This document shows positions 25,760 to 33,698 of a stretch of DNA of 64,000 nt, piece by piece. A program made the position numbers and the translations under genes. The stretch comes from Candidatus Roseilinea sp. (lineage in GTDB: Bacteria; Chloroflexota; Anaerolineae; J036; Brachytrichaceae): NCBI GenBank assembly GCA_025998955.1, contig AP024676.1:1302001-1366000 (forward strand), in the 5' to 3' direction. The notes beneath the pieces are model-generated. The model saw only the letters and a list, made by a program, of their open reading frames with translations, made no database searches and had not been told where the DNA came from. The stretch's first letter is position 1, and each line of letters starts with the position of its first letter.

Positions 25760-26476
25760 TCACGCCAACCGAATGCCGTAATCACGTGAGGCGTAGTCGT
25801 AGAACTCCCGCATCGGCGCCGCGCTCTCGCCCCGCAAGCCCTTGTATTCCGGCTTGATCTGGCTGAGCTGGATCATGAAGCGGATGCCACCCAGCTCGAT
25901 GGTGCCGTAGAGCGACAAGCGCTCGGCGCGCTCCAGCAGCGTGAAATCGCTGACGTATTCCGGGCAGGTCGCTTTCAAGTGCGCATACGCCGCTTCCAGA
26001 TCGTCTACCACAAAGCCGATGTGATGAATGCGCGACGGCAGCCCATCGCTCAGCGGTTGGCCCGGTTCGGCCTTGAAGAAGAACAGCGCGTTCACGCCGG
26101 TGGTGAGCACGAGCAAGTGTTCGTCGTCCCGCACGTTCTTCATCTTGAGGCCATCCTGGAAGAATCGCCGACACGCCTCGCGATCCGTCGTGGCCAAAGC
26201 GAGATGGTCGAAGCCGAAGTTGGTGAACTCCGCCTTGTGCTCCCTCAGCGGAACCGCGTCGAGCAAGAAGTTGCAGTGGCCGTAGTGATCGTAGATCTCG
26301 TATAGCCACATATCGGGAAAGATCAGCTCACCGTTGGGCAGCGTGATGCGCAAACGATGCCGGTGCATGATTTCCTCAGGGAGGAAGGCGTGTAGCGCTT
26401 GGTGAACCACTTTCTCGCGCGGCATCGGGCCGCCGAAGGTGCGGCCGTCGGCCAGAGTGAATGAAACTTCGATCAT
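25760..26476 (-). CDS. VOC (glyoxalase/dioxygenase) superfamily protein
   Basis: A 238-residue protein. The first ~80 residues (MIEVSFTLADGRTFGGPMPR...) form an unassigned N-terminal part with LPNGELIFPDMWLYEIYDHYG. A VOC module follows, with FGFDHLALATTDREACRRFF and, in its second half, IHHIGFVVDDLEAAYAHLK and YGTIELGGIRFMIQLSQ. Expected metal ligands are His of FDHLAL, His of HHIGF and a late Glu. The exact reaction is unknown. It lies 10 bases downstream of the alpha/beta hydrolase, suggesting a joint catabolic step such as ring cleavage plus hydrolysis (inference). Confidence 0.8.
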   Translation of the reverse strand: MIEVSFTLADGRTFGGPMPREKVVHQALHAFLPEEIMHRHRLRITLPNGELIFPDMWLYEIYDHYGHCNFLLDAVPLREHKAEFTNFGFDHLALATTDREACRRFFQDGLKMKNVRDDEHLLVLTTGVNALFFFKAEPGQPLSDGLPSRIHHIGFVVDDLEAAYAHLKATCPEYVSDFTLLERAERLSLYGTIELGGIRFMIQLSQIKPEYKGLRGESAAPMREFYDYASRDYGIRLA

Positions 26477-26486
26477 GGCAATGCTA

Positions 26487-27344
26487 TCAGGCGCGCGACG
26501 CCTGCGCCGCGACGAACCCGCGCGTGATTCCGGCCGTCACGGCTGCCTGCTGAATATGGATGAAGTGTGCGCAATCCGGGACGGTCACATAGCGCGCGTT
26601 GCGAATCGGGTTGACGACCGTCGCCATCATGAAATCCTTGACCAAAAACGGCTCATGCTGCCCGCCGATCACGATCGTGGGCGCCGTGATGCGCGAGAGG
26701 CGCTCCGGGAAGTTGACACCCGTCGTCCACGTGTTGAAAACGCCGATGAACGCTTCTTTGCTCCACGTCAGCGCGCCGGGCAGAAGCGCGTCCAGCGTCT
26801 CCTGGGGCATATCGCCATACCAGCCCAGCTTCAAGATTTGCGCCCGGCCTTGCGCTTTGCCATCCCCATCCGCGCCCCGCAAAAACAGACTGCGCGCTGC
26901 CTCGTTCACAGGCACGCCGGTCGCCGGCACCGGCCCGATCAGCACGAGGGCCTTGACTGCTTCGCCTAGCTCTGAGGCCAGCCATTGGGCAATGGCGCCG
27001 CCGGTCGAGTGACCCAGCAACGTGAAATCGCGAAGTCCTTCGGCGCGGATGACGGCCAAAGCGTCTTGCGTCAGGTGATCAAAGGTATACGCACGCTCGT
27101 CCTCCGGCTTATCCGAGTTTGCACAGCCGCGCAGGTCGGGCGCGATGATGCGATATTCGTCCGGGGGAAAGAACGGCAGCATATATTCCCAATGCGCTGC
27201 ATCGGAGTTGAATCCATGCTGCCAAAACATTACTTCGGGGCCATCGCCGTATACGTAGTATGCGATTCGCGCACCATCTGCGCCAATGGCATAGCGGGGT
27301 TCACGGAACGTCGCCTCAATCCCTTCACTGCGTTTGACTTTCAT
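26487..27344 (-). CDS. Alpha/beta hydrolase
   Basis: A 285-residue hydrolase. The nucleophile elbow is GHSTGG with S113; the oxyanion-hole region is FWQHGFNSDAAHW near 40-52; the acid is expected in APTIVIGGQHEP and the catalytic His in PDCAHFIHIQQ. No signal peptide is present. The closest familiar groups are C-C hydrolases and haloperoxidase-like esterases; substrate unknown. It is cotranscribed with the VOC protein. Confidence 0.86.
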   Translation of the reverse strand: MKVKRSEGIEATFREPRYAIGADGARIAYYVYGDGPEVMFWQHGFNSDAAHWEYMLPFFPPDEYRIIAPDLRGCANSDKPEDERAYTFDHLTQDALAVIRAEGLRDFTLLGHSTGGAIAQWLASELGEAVKALVLIGPVPATGVPVNEAARSLFLRGADGDGKAQGRAQILKLGWYGDMPQETLDALLPGALTWSKEAFIGVFNTWTTGVNFPERLSRITAPTIVIGGQHEPFLVKDFMMATVVNPIRNARYVTVPDCAHFIHIQQAAVTAGITRGFVAAQASRA

Positions 27345-27452
27345 CTTTCACATCTCCAACTCAAACGACTCAAGCTAGGCGAGACTAATTCTGGAAGGTG
27401 AGAGGAGGCTGAGGCGCATGTGGGGGGAGTAGATGCGCTTCCTGTGTAGTAG

Positions 27453-27846
27453 TGGAGATGCCGGGAATCGAACCCGGGTCCGAAATGCGCCTGCCGCGAG
27501 TGACTACGAGCGTAGTTGCCGTTTGAATCTCGCGCCCGGCATCCCCGGCAACGGGGTTATCCAGACGCCAGTTCGTTGATTCGGCGATCAGCCCGCGTTA
27601 GCTCACCTACGAACCTCGGTGAAACGCGCGCCGGCTTTATCACACCGTTACGCCCCCCACCGGCGCGAGGAGACGAACGATGCCGCAGACGCTATGCTGC
27701 GGATGCAGCCCTTTGGCTTACGCAGCCATCGGGACGGCATTCCAGTTGATCTTCTTCGCACTTACTGTGCTGCGCGCTGTTTAACGAGAGTCGCTTCTCG
27801 GCTCGCCACTCGGACACGACACAATCCGTCGAAACCTGTCATCCCC
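27453..27846 (-). ncRNA. ssrA: Transfer-messenger RNA (tmRNA)
   Basis: The minus strand begins GGGGATGACAGGTTTCGACG at 27846, the canonical tmRNA 5' end. It finishes with the T-arm/acceptor GGACCCGGGTTCGATTCCCG then GCATCTCC-A at 27453. The acceptor pairs GGGGATG with CATCTCC. CCA is not encoded (the next bases are CT). The length is about 394 nt. The tag reading frame lies at 27718-27759: resume codon GCG, peptide AKKINWNAVPMAA, stop TAA. Protein ORFs called across this stretch are spurious. It works with SmpB to rescue stalled ribosomes. Confidence 0.95.
27718..27759 (-). other. tmRNA proteolysis-tag reading frame
   Basis: Fourteen codons on the minus strand, GCG AAG AAG ATC ... GCT GCG TAA, encode the tag AKKINWNAVPMAA. 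The Ala start and Ala-Ala end fit known tags. The hydrophobic Val-Pro-Met before Ala-Ala replaces the common Leu-Ala or Val-Ala. Confidence 0.85.
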
Positions 27847-27904
27847 GTGTGCGCCCAAGATTATACCGTAGGATTGCTTTACAATACTCGGCGAACGAAC
27901 CGGC

Positions 27905-28639
27905 ATGAACAAGATTGCGATGACTCAACGCCTGGAGCGCGCCTTCTCAACAGAGCAGGCCGGCGTGCTGGCCGAGGTGATTTATGACGCCTACAACACG
28001 CTGGTCAAGGCTAGCGACTTCAGCGAGTTGAAAGCGATGGTCACCGAGCTGGCCGAGGCGCAGAAGCGCACTGAGCAGCGCGTCGCTGAGCTGGCTGAGG
28101 CGCAGAAGCGCACCGAGCAGCGCGTCGCCGAGTTGGCCGAGGCGCAGAAGCACACCGACCAGCGCGTCGCCGAGTTGGCCGAGGCGCAGCGACAAACTTC
28201 GGATCAGCTCCGCGACTTGATCGGGGTTGTGCGAGGGCTGGCTACTGAAGTCGGTAGCCTTTCGCGCACCATGAGTTATTCCCTCGAAAACGAGGCCTAT
28301 CGCCTGTTGCCCGATTTGCTCAGGCGAAATTTCGGCCTTGAGATCGAGCAGAAGATCGTGCGCACTGAGATCAACGGCGAAGAGATCAATCTGTTCGGCC
28401 GGGCGCGCCGGAACGGCCAGACCGTGCTGATCGTCGGCGAGTCGAAGCTCCGGCTGGATATGCGTTCTGACGAGCGGCAGGAAGTGTTTGAGCAGCTCAA
28501 ACGCAAAGTGGCAGCCGTGCGCGAGGCATACCCGGGCCAGGAAATCATGCCGGTGCTGATCACGCACTATGCGCGGCCGGCCTTCCTGCAAGAGGCGCAG
28601 GCGCGCGGCGTGCATGTGTTTCAGAGCTTCGAGTGGTAA
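27905..28639 (+). CDS. Coiled-coil protein with C-terminal PD-(D/E)XK-like domain (DUF3782-like)
   Basis: A 244-residue protein. Residues 48-103 are four copies of a 14-residue coiled-coil unit ([14 protein letters not shown]), encoded by a 42-base tandem repeat. The C-terminal half has a nuclease-like pattern: [40 protein letters not shown] with SK following, and [20 protein letters not shown]. The spacing E/D ... G-E-S-K matches the PD-(D/E)XK core seen in DUF3782 and related proteins. Function is unknown. The coiled coil probably sets oligomer length. The gene lies between tmRNA and a secreted-protein gene. Confidence 0.75.
   Translation: MNKIAMTQRLERAFSTEQAGVLAEVIYDAYNTLVKASDFSELKAMVTELAEAQKRTEQRVAELAEAQKRTEQRVAELAEAQKHTDQRVAELAEAQRQTSDQLRDLIGVVRGLATEVGSLSRTMSYSLENEAYRLLPDLLRRNFGLEIEQKIVRTEINGEEINLFGRARRNGQTVLIVGESKLRLDMRSDERQEVFEQLKRKVAAVREAYPGQEIMPVLITHYARPAFLQEAQARGVHVFQSFEW
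28046..28213 (+). repeat. 42-base in-frame tandem repeat in the coiled-coil gene
   Basis: Four adjoining copies of a 42-base unit (GAGCTGGCCGAGGCGCAGAA...) encode two heptads each. The first three copies are nearly identical; the fourth has diverged ([13 protein letters not shown]). This gives an easy route to change coiled-coil length by recombination. Confidence 0.85.
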
Positions 28640-28641
28640 GG

Positions 28642-29301
28642 ATGAGCGTTCCTCGCAAACAACTACCACGCGTCACGGCGCCGATTGCACTTGTGCTAAC
28701 GCTAACGCTTGTGGAGGGATCGCTTGCCGTCGCGCAGCCTGGCGAGTCGCTTGCCCGCATCATCACACCGGTGCGCGACCAGACGTTGCGCGGCAGCGTG
28801 ACCATCCAAGGCAGCGCCACTTCGCCGGTCTTCTTGCGCTACGAGCTGGCTTACGCTCAGGAGCCAGACCTAGCCAACTGGATCGTGATCGGCGGCGGGG
28901 TGCAGCCGGTGCCATCGGGCATGCTGGGCGCATGGAACACCCGTCCACTGCCCGACGGCAAATACGCGCTGCGCCTGCAGGTCTTCGGCGCAGATGGCAG
29001 CCTGAACGAGGCGATCGTGCGCAACCTTACCCTGGCGAATGCGACTGCCGAACCTACGCCGGCGGCCTCGGCCGTGATCACCGACGCGGCTGGGCCAGGC
29101 GTCATTGCTGAAGTGCAAACTGCGCGCGACCTGTTGCAAGTGGCTATCGCCACCGCCGCACAATTGCCGGATGCCTTCGCGCGCGGCGCGCGCCTGGCCA
29201 TCCTCGGCTTCCTCGCCTTCGGCGCCTATTTGGCGCTGAAGAAAGTCGTGCTGTTCGCCCTCCAACGCCTGACGCACCAACCGGTGGACTACGGCAAATA
29301 G
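28642..29301 (+). CDS. Secreted/membrane protein of unknown function
   Basis: A 219-residue protein. An N-terminal signal segment (PIALVLTLTLVEGSLAVAQ) leads to a beta-rich domain (ARIITPVRDQTLRGSVTIQG, FLRYELAYAQEPDLANWIVI, LPDGKYALRLQVFG) that looks like an Ig/Big-type fold. A Pro/Ala linker and a C-terminal membrane helix (ARLAILGFLAFGAYLALKKV) follow. The ATG at 28642 is preferred to a GTG at 28633 that overlaps the upstream stop. It is likely anchored by its C-terminus with the domain outside. I do not recognise the family. Confidence 0.65.
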   Translation: MSVPRKQLPRVTAPIALVLTLTLVEGSLAVAQPGESLARIITPVRDQTLRGSVTIQGSATSPVFLRYELAYAQEPDLANWIVIGGGVQPVPSGMLGAWNTRPLPDGKYALRLQVFGADGSLNEAIVRNLTLANATAEPTPAASAVITDAAGPGVIAEVQTARDLLQVAIATAAQLPDAFARGARLAILGFLAFGAYLALKKVVLFALQRLTHQPVDYGK

Positions 29302-29319
29302 CCCCGGCCGAAGCCAATC

Positions 29320-29907
29320 ATGGACGAACGTCGTCGCATCATCGTCGGCCTGGGCAACCCCGGCAAGCAGTATGCCAACAACCGCCACAATGCCGGCTTC
29401 ATGGTCGTAGACCGGCTGGCCGAACGGCACGGCTTGAAATTCACGCGGATGATGCACAAGGGCATCGTCGCGCTGGGCGAGATCGAAGGGCACAAGGTGG
29501 CGCTGGTGAAGCCGCAGACGTTCATGAACCTGAGCGGCGAATCGGTCGCGCCCATCGTTCAGTTCTACAAGTCTGAACCGAGCGACTTACTGGTGGTGTA
29601 TGACGAACTCGACTTGCCGGCGGGCCAACTGCGCATGCGACCCAAGGGCGGCTCCGGCGGCCACAACGGTATGAAGTCCGTCATCGCCCGTCTCGGCAGT
29701 GAAGACTTTCCCCGCCTGCGCATCGGCGTAGGCCGGCCCCCCGGCCGCCGCGACCCGAAAGACTTTTTGCTGGACGACTTCACACGCGACGAATTGGCCG
29801 CGCTCGAACCCGCCTTCGACCGCGCTGTCGAAGGCATCCGGCGCTGGCTCCGCGATGGGATTGACAACGCCATGAACTTCGTGAACAAGCCATCTGACGA
29901 TGGGTAA
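29320..29907 (+). CDS. pth: Peptidyl-tRNA hydrolase
   Basis: A 195-residue Pth that frees tRNA from prematurely released peptidyl-tRNA. Conserved features: IIVGLGNPGKQYANNRHN with N13 and catalytic H23, KPQTFMNLSG (N70), VVYDELDLP (D95), GGSGGHNGMKS (N116) and RLRIGVGRP. Length is normal. It starts 18 bases after the upstream secreted-protein gene and may be cotranscribed with it. Confidence 0.95.
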   Translation: MDERRRIIVGLGNPGKQYANNRHNAGFMVVDRLAERHGLKFTRMMHKGIVALGEIEGHKVALVKPQTFMNLSGESVAPIVQFYKSEPSDLLVVYDELDLPAGQLRMRPKGGSGGHNGMKSVIARLGSEDFPRLRIGVGRPPGRRDPKDFLLDDFTRDELAALEPAFDRAVEGIRRWLRDGIDNAMNFVNKPSDDG

Positions 29908-29936
29908 AGATGCGCCGGAGTTTACGCATCAGAAGT

Positions 29937-29971
29937 TGCTCAGTTGAAAACCTGCCGATGCGAGGACGCAC
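29937..29971. repeat. 35-base exact repeat, copy 1 (probable IS end)
   Basis: TGCTCAGTTGAAAACCTGCC continues for 15 more bases to 29971. The same 35 bases occur at 44440-44474. Here it lies just after pth and at the edge of an IS5-like transposase remnant, which suggests a transposon terminus. Confidence 0.75.
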
Positions 29972-30058
29972 TTAGGTTCGGTGCATCGTTGCTCGGCCCG
30001 ACGCCATGCGCCACGGCCAGGATCATCTGGCTGCGCGTGCCCTCGGCATATGCGCACT

Positions 30059-30370
30059 TCAGCCAGCGTCTGAACGGCCTGCCGTGACGGGTCTAAAAGC
30101 AGACACGGGCAGGGTTGGGCGGAAGCTGGTCGAGTCCAGCGTGATGGCGTCTTCCTGAATCAGACCGCCGTCGTTCAAGCTGCTCAACAACAACTCGCTC
30201 ATCTTGTCCTGGTAACCGGCTTGGAAGCGGGGAGCCATCCGGCTGCGCGCGCTGTCATCCGGTATGCGCATCAGTTCTAGCACGTCTCGAAGCGTTTTGC
30301 TTATCAACAGCAAAGCTTCAAAGTCACGGCAGCTCATCTTAAAGTAGAAGCTCAACAGCACACGTGCCAA
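30059..30370 (-). pseudogene. IS5/IS1182-like transposase remnant (N-terminal domain)
   Basis: The minus strand reads ARVLLSFYFKMSCRDFEALL, ISKTLRDVLELMRIPDDSAR and LIQEDAITLDSTSFRP. This resembles the N-terminal helical domain and the first catalytic Asp strand (DST) of IS5-group DDE transposases, where 'SYRDLVDLL....LR..LGL..VP' precedes 'AIDSTGF'. The remainder of the catalytic domain is missing. The assignment is by pattern and moderately sure. Confidence 0.5.
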
Positions 30371-30372
30371 CT

Positions 30373-30702
30373 GCGAAGAATGCCAAACTCAAGAAGCTGC
30401 TGGCTGAAGCGATGTTGACCAACGACGTGCTCCAGGAGATGGTGCAAAAAAGTGACCACACCGGAGAGCTATAGAGCGGTGATTGGACAGATGATGCAGC
30501 GGGGCTTGGCCGAACAAGCCATCATTCGGTTCGGTGGGGTCCGTGTGGTCCAGACACGTGGCGCTGTATGACGCCACGTGGCTTGCAGGCGATGCCGAGC
30601 TTGTGGAACAGATGAAGTTGATGTCGGTGCTGTATCCACGCTTCGGCTACCGGCGCATTGCGATCGTGCTGAACGAGAGCATCGAGCGGTGCGGCGACTA
30701 GC
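30373..30702 (+). pseudogene. IS3-family transposase remnant (OrfA end and OrfB start)
   Basis: The first frame gives AKNAKLKKLLAEAMLTNDVL and QEMVQK, the leucine-zipper tail of an IS3 OrfA. The second, overlapping frame from GTG at 30451 gives VTTPESYRAVIGQMMQRGLA, the start of OrfB, ending in a stop. A third piece gives MKLMSVLYPRFGYRRIAIVL (IS3 OrfB 'PRFGYRRI' motif) and stops at 30702. Several indels and the loss of the rve catalytic domain mean it is dead. Confidence 0.75.
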
Positions 30703-31189
30703 GGTATCGTCACCGCTATGGTGCAACGGTCATTGCCTTCGGCTGGAGCCTTCGCCGAACGCCACATCCAACACTCGGCGCTGGCCGTTCTCAATCCGCC
30801 AGTCGGCACGCACTGCACGCGTAAGAAGCTCACCTGCTCGCGTTAGGTCTGACCCACACGTCGCCAGCGACGCACAACGCCCACCCCACCCAAACTTCGG
30901 CTAAGCATCTGATGTCTGGGCAAAATACCTCAGATAAGCCGGATCGCTCACCAGCCAGTATGCGCACCGATCTCACTGGCCATGCCCCCCCGCGCCGCTG
31001 GATGTAGCGTGCGTTTTGCGTTTGCGCATGCGCTGCATAGTGACCACCCCGTGCCGAGCACATCAGGCAACGCCGCTATCTCGTTGCGGGCTGCTTCTGG
31101 AAGCGCCATGCCCTAGGAGTCTCGTCACTCATCGCTGTGATTATCCCCTGATGTTCGGCCTCAACCGCCCAGCAACCTATCTAATACTT
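30703..31189. other. Non-coding stretch without recognisable gene
   Basis: No frame here shows a recognised domain. ORFs on both strands are short and rich in Arg, Trp and Cys, as expected for shadows. It lies between an IS3 remnant and an ABC-ATPase TOBE remnant and is probably decayed mobile DNA. Confidence 0.5.
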
Positions 31190-31378
31190 GTTTGGCGGCA
31201 ACACCGCCGCGGGAGAGATGAACACAGCAGCACGGTCGAGTACACCGTGCTGAGCCGCAATCAAACCATTAACCTCGCCAACCACGATAGCGTGTGGACA
31301 CGTCTCTTTCAGGTTGGCGACTCGGTGCGCTGGACGTTCGACCCGCGGCGCGTCTATGCGCTGAGCGCGGAAGGATGA
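31190..31378 (+). pseudogene. C-terminal (TOBE) fragment of an ABC transporter ATPase
   Basis: The frame reads STVEYTVLSRNQTINLANHD, then SVWTRLFQVGDSVRWTFDPR and a stop after VYALSAEG. This matches the TOBE_2 domain that ends spermidine/putrescine- and iron-type ATPases ('G..V.W.F....V.ALS'). Nothing of the ATPase core is present upstream. Confidence 0.5.
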
Positions 31379-31439
31379 GGGGGCAGCGCAGGATGCCCAA
31401 AGGCTGCAGCTTTGTTGGTGGCCGGCCGGGATGTGAACA

Positions 31440-32300
31440 TTAAACGTTTGTCGGCTGAGCGGCTACCCACACCCCAAACTCCTGCACCGTAAAGCACCGT
31501 GCTTCGGTGACCACGCTGCCGGGGCTAAAGCAGACACCGGTGAACGCGATGTGCTGACCGGCGCCACCATTAGACCGCCATTCGCGCCCGACCAACGGTT
31601 CGAGGTTGCCAATAATGGCTGCGTTGTCAGCTTTGGTATGTGCGAGCAAACGCCCGTCTTTTGGTAAGGAAATCGTGAAACTGTTATTACTTTGCTGAAA
31701 CTGTGCAACACCGCCAAAAAGTTGATCGTCCTCACACGGAGAAATTTGTACTAATTCGGTGGCTCCCCACCCATACCCGCGCTCGCCGCCGATGTGTAGG
31801 CGTTCGAGCGCCGATTGCCAATCCAGCGTACAGTCTGTTTTGGCAAAGATGTAGCCCTTCAAGTAGACCGGCTGACCGGTATCCAGCGTGTAAGGGGAGA
31901 TGTATTCGACTTCGTGCAGCATGCCCTCGGCGGCTGCATGCTGCGGGTAGGCTAAGGCAGTGCTTTGATAGCTACTGAGAAAGCGACGGCGGAACAGCGT
32001 TTCGTTCTCCCAGGGCCAGACGACCTGATAGTCATTGCCCGATTTCAGCGCCGGGTAGAAATAGGTGAAGGCGAGATTCCGGTGAACTTGCTTCCCGATT
32101 GCGTCGTATTGGAGTGAGTCGCTGGCTGGCTCACTCCCCTGAGCGGCATCACGGGTGAGCCGCATGGTCAGCGCGCCCCACAGCACCCGGCCGGTGACGT
32201 AGGGGCGGGTGCGCTGGACGTTGCCCACTTTGCGGTAGCCGATATGCAACGGTGAACGGAGGCGCACGATCACGTGATAGACCTGCCAGGTCATTGCCAC
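31440..32300 (-). CDS. Type III CRISPR RAMP protein (Cmr3/Cas5-group candidate)
   Basis: A 286-residue RAMP. It opens with the ferredoxin-like strand VYHVIVRLRSPLHIGYRK, then RTRPYVTGRVLWGALTMRLT. The glycine-rich RAMP loop is GGERGYGWGATEL near residues 170-182. It is the last gene of the operon, 4 bases after the Cmr5-like gene. By size, loop and position it is the best candidate for the Cas5-group (Cmr3/Csx10-like) subunit that holds the crRNA 5' handle; exact family not certain. Confidence 0.7.
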   Translation of the reverse strand: MAMTWQVYHVIVRLRSPLHIGYRKVGNVQRTRPYVTGRVLWGALTMRLTRDAAQGSEPASDSLQYDAIGKQVHRNLAFTYFYPALKSGNDYQVVWPWENETLFRRRFLSSYQSTALAYPQHAAAEGMLHEVEYISPYTLDTGQPVYLKGYIFAKTDCTLDWQSALERLHIGGERGYGWGATELVQISPCEDDQLFGGVAQFQQSNNSFTISLPKDGRLLAHTKADNAAIIGNLEPLVGREWRSNGGAGQHIAFTGVCFSPGSVVTEARCFTVQEFGVWVAAQPTNV

Positions 32301-32304
32301 CTCC

Positions 32305-32706
32305 CTATTCTCGTGCTTTAGCGCCGTAGCGGGCGTAGATCAGCATCTGTTCGAGCGTCTCTTTGGCGAGCAGTAGGCGCTCGGTATCAGCCGTGACTTT
32401 GCCGCTCACGTGAGCCAGCACCTCTTTAGGACGGTCTTCAGGACGGTTATTGGCAGGTTTACCCCATCCAAAGCCTAGCCCGTCGAGCACGTTGAGCATC
32501 TCATCCACCACCACGCTACCGTTCTCTTTCTCGCGCGCCAACAGGTAGAGGAAGCAGGCATAGACGCCGTTTTCTTGCAGGACGCCCAGTGCTTTGGTGA
32601 TGGTGTTGTCGACATCGCCGGCTTTTTTATCCTGCGTGCGCTTGATGATGTTCTGCGCGCACTCCGCTGCCAGCCGGTCCAGATTGCGTTGGGTGCTGTT
32701 GCTCAT
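32305..32706 (-). CDS. Type III CRISPR small subunit (Cmr5-like)
   Basis: A 133-residue, all-helical protein (NLDRLAAECAQNIIKRTQDK, ALGVLQENGVYACFLYLLAR, ETLEQMLIYARYGAKARE) matching Cmr5 in size and in the 'R..A..A......Y......L...I..NGL.....FL' pattern. It lines the inner face of the effector filament. Its start lies 80 bases inside the Cmr4-like gene, in another frame, so the two are translationally linked. Confidence 0.8.
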   Translation of the reverse strand: MSNSTQRNLDRLAAECAQNIIKRTQDKKAGDVDNTITKALGVLQENGVYACFLYLLAREKENGSVVVDEMLNVLDGLGFGWGKPANNRPEDRPKEVLAHVSGKVTADTERLLLAKETLEQMLIYARYGAKARE

Positions 32707-33688
32707 TGCTTCGCTCCTCGCCGTATTTTTGCTCCAGCGGTTTACCGACGATAGTCAGCCGGCCAAACCCGCGCGTGCCCATACCGCCTACCCCTAGCCA
32801 TTCGATCATACGCAAACCGGCTTTGACCACATCCAACGGTCCATGCCATGGGGTGCCGGGCAGCGGGTTGTTCTTGTCAGTCTTTCCTGCGCCACATTTA
32901 TCTTTGGGAAACGCCTCCCGATAATCATCCAGCACCACCTCTGTCGTCAGGAAGGTCGCGCGCGGCAGCGCTTCGTAGGTGAAGAGCGCCCCCTCCTCTG
33001 CTGCGCCGCGTTCCGGGTTAATTGCCACCGACGTGCGCACTTCGAGGTTGCTGTTGACCACGTGGCTGAAGAGGGATTCATTCACCAGCACAATGCGGTT
33101 GGTCACGGCCTGCCAGCGTTGTTCATTCTGCCATCCGTTTGGTGCAGTCACCTCTGCTTTGCCGGCCCCATTGACCATCAGCCAGCCCAGGTTAAGGTCA
33201 TCTTTCCGATCCCAGGTAAGCAATGCTGTGCTGGTCTGCGGTTCGGTAGCAAGAACGGCGCCGTTTTGCTTCACGGTAAAACCGGCCTCGCGCAGCCGTC
33301 CGAGCGTCGTCACCCACACCGGCCCGGTCATCGAATAGACCGGGAAGAGCAGAACATGGGCGTCAAAGATATTGACGACGCCGGAGTAGGCCGTCACGTT
33401 GTTGCCATTGCCCGTCTTCTTGATGTAGCCGAAGGTGTAGCAGACCGGATTCTGGTCGGGATTCTTCACCTTGTCCTGGCTCTGAGCGGCGGCTTCGGGC
33501 GTCTCGTAGAGTTGCGCGGCATACGAACGGGCCGCGCCGTGCAGGCTGGTGCCGGGGATTTTGGGCACGCAGGTGCCCGGTTCGCGCACGATGCTGTTAT
33601 CAACCCGACCGAGCCGGTACCCACCGGTGCCGATGTGAACCGGATCAATCGTCATCAACAGATATCGTTGTCGTTGGTAGGTTGCCAT
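32627..33688 (-). CDS. Type III CRISPR backbone RAMP protein (Cmr4-like, Cas7 group)
   Basis: A 353-residue Cas7-group RAMP. The start is typical of Cmr4: DPVHIGTGGYRLGRVDNSIV with D30 at the position of the target-RNA-cleaving Asp, then PKIPGTSLHGAARSYA. The C-terminal Gly-rich loop is WLGVGGMGTRGFGRL. This subunit repeats along the crRNA and cuts target RNA at 6-nt intervals in known complexes. The last ~27 codons overlap the Cmr5-like gene out of frame and encode a low-complexity tail. It starts 10 bases after the Cas10 stop. Confidence 0.85.
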   Translation of the reverse strand: MATYQRQRYLLMTIDPVHIGTGGYRLGRVDNSIVREPGTCVPKIPGTSLHGAARSYAAQLYETPEAAAQSQDKVKNPDQNPVCYTFGYIKKTGNGNNVTAYSGVVNIFDAHVLLFPVYSMTGPVWVTTLGRLREAGFTVKQNGAVLATEPQTSTALLTWDRKDDLNLGWLMVNGAGKAEVTAPNGWQNEQRWQAVTNRIVLVNESLFSHVVNSNLEVRTSVAINPERGAAEEGALFTYEALPRATFLTTEVVLDDYREAFPKDKCGAGKTDKNNPLPGTPWHGPLDVVKAGLRMIEWLGVGGMGTRGFGRLTIVGKPLEQKYGEERSNEQQHPTQSGPAGSGVRAEHHQAHAG

Positions 33689-33698
33689 CTGGGTCTCC

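Noticed and set aside
27516-27987. ORFs across the tmRNA region
   Set aside because: The region is explained fully by the tmRNA (5' GGGGATGACAGGTTTCGACG, acceptor pairing, tag frame).
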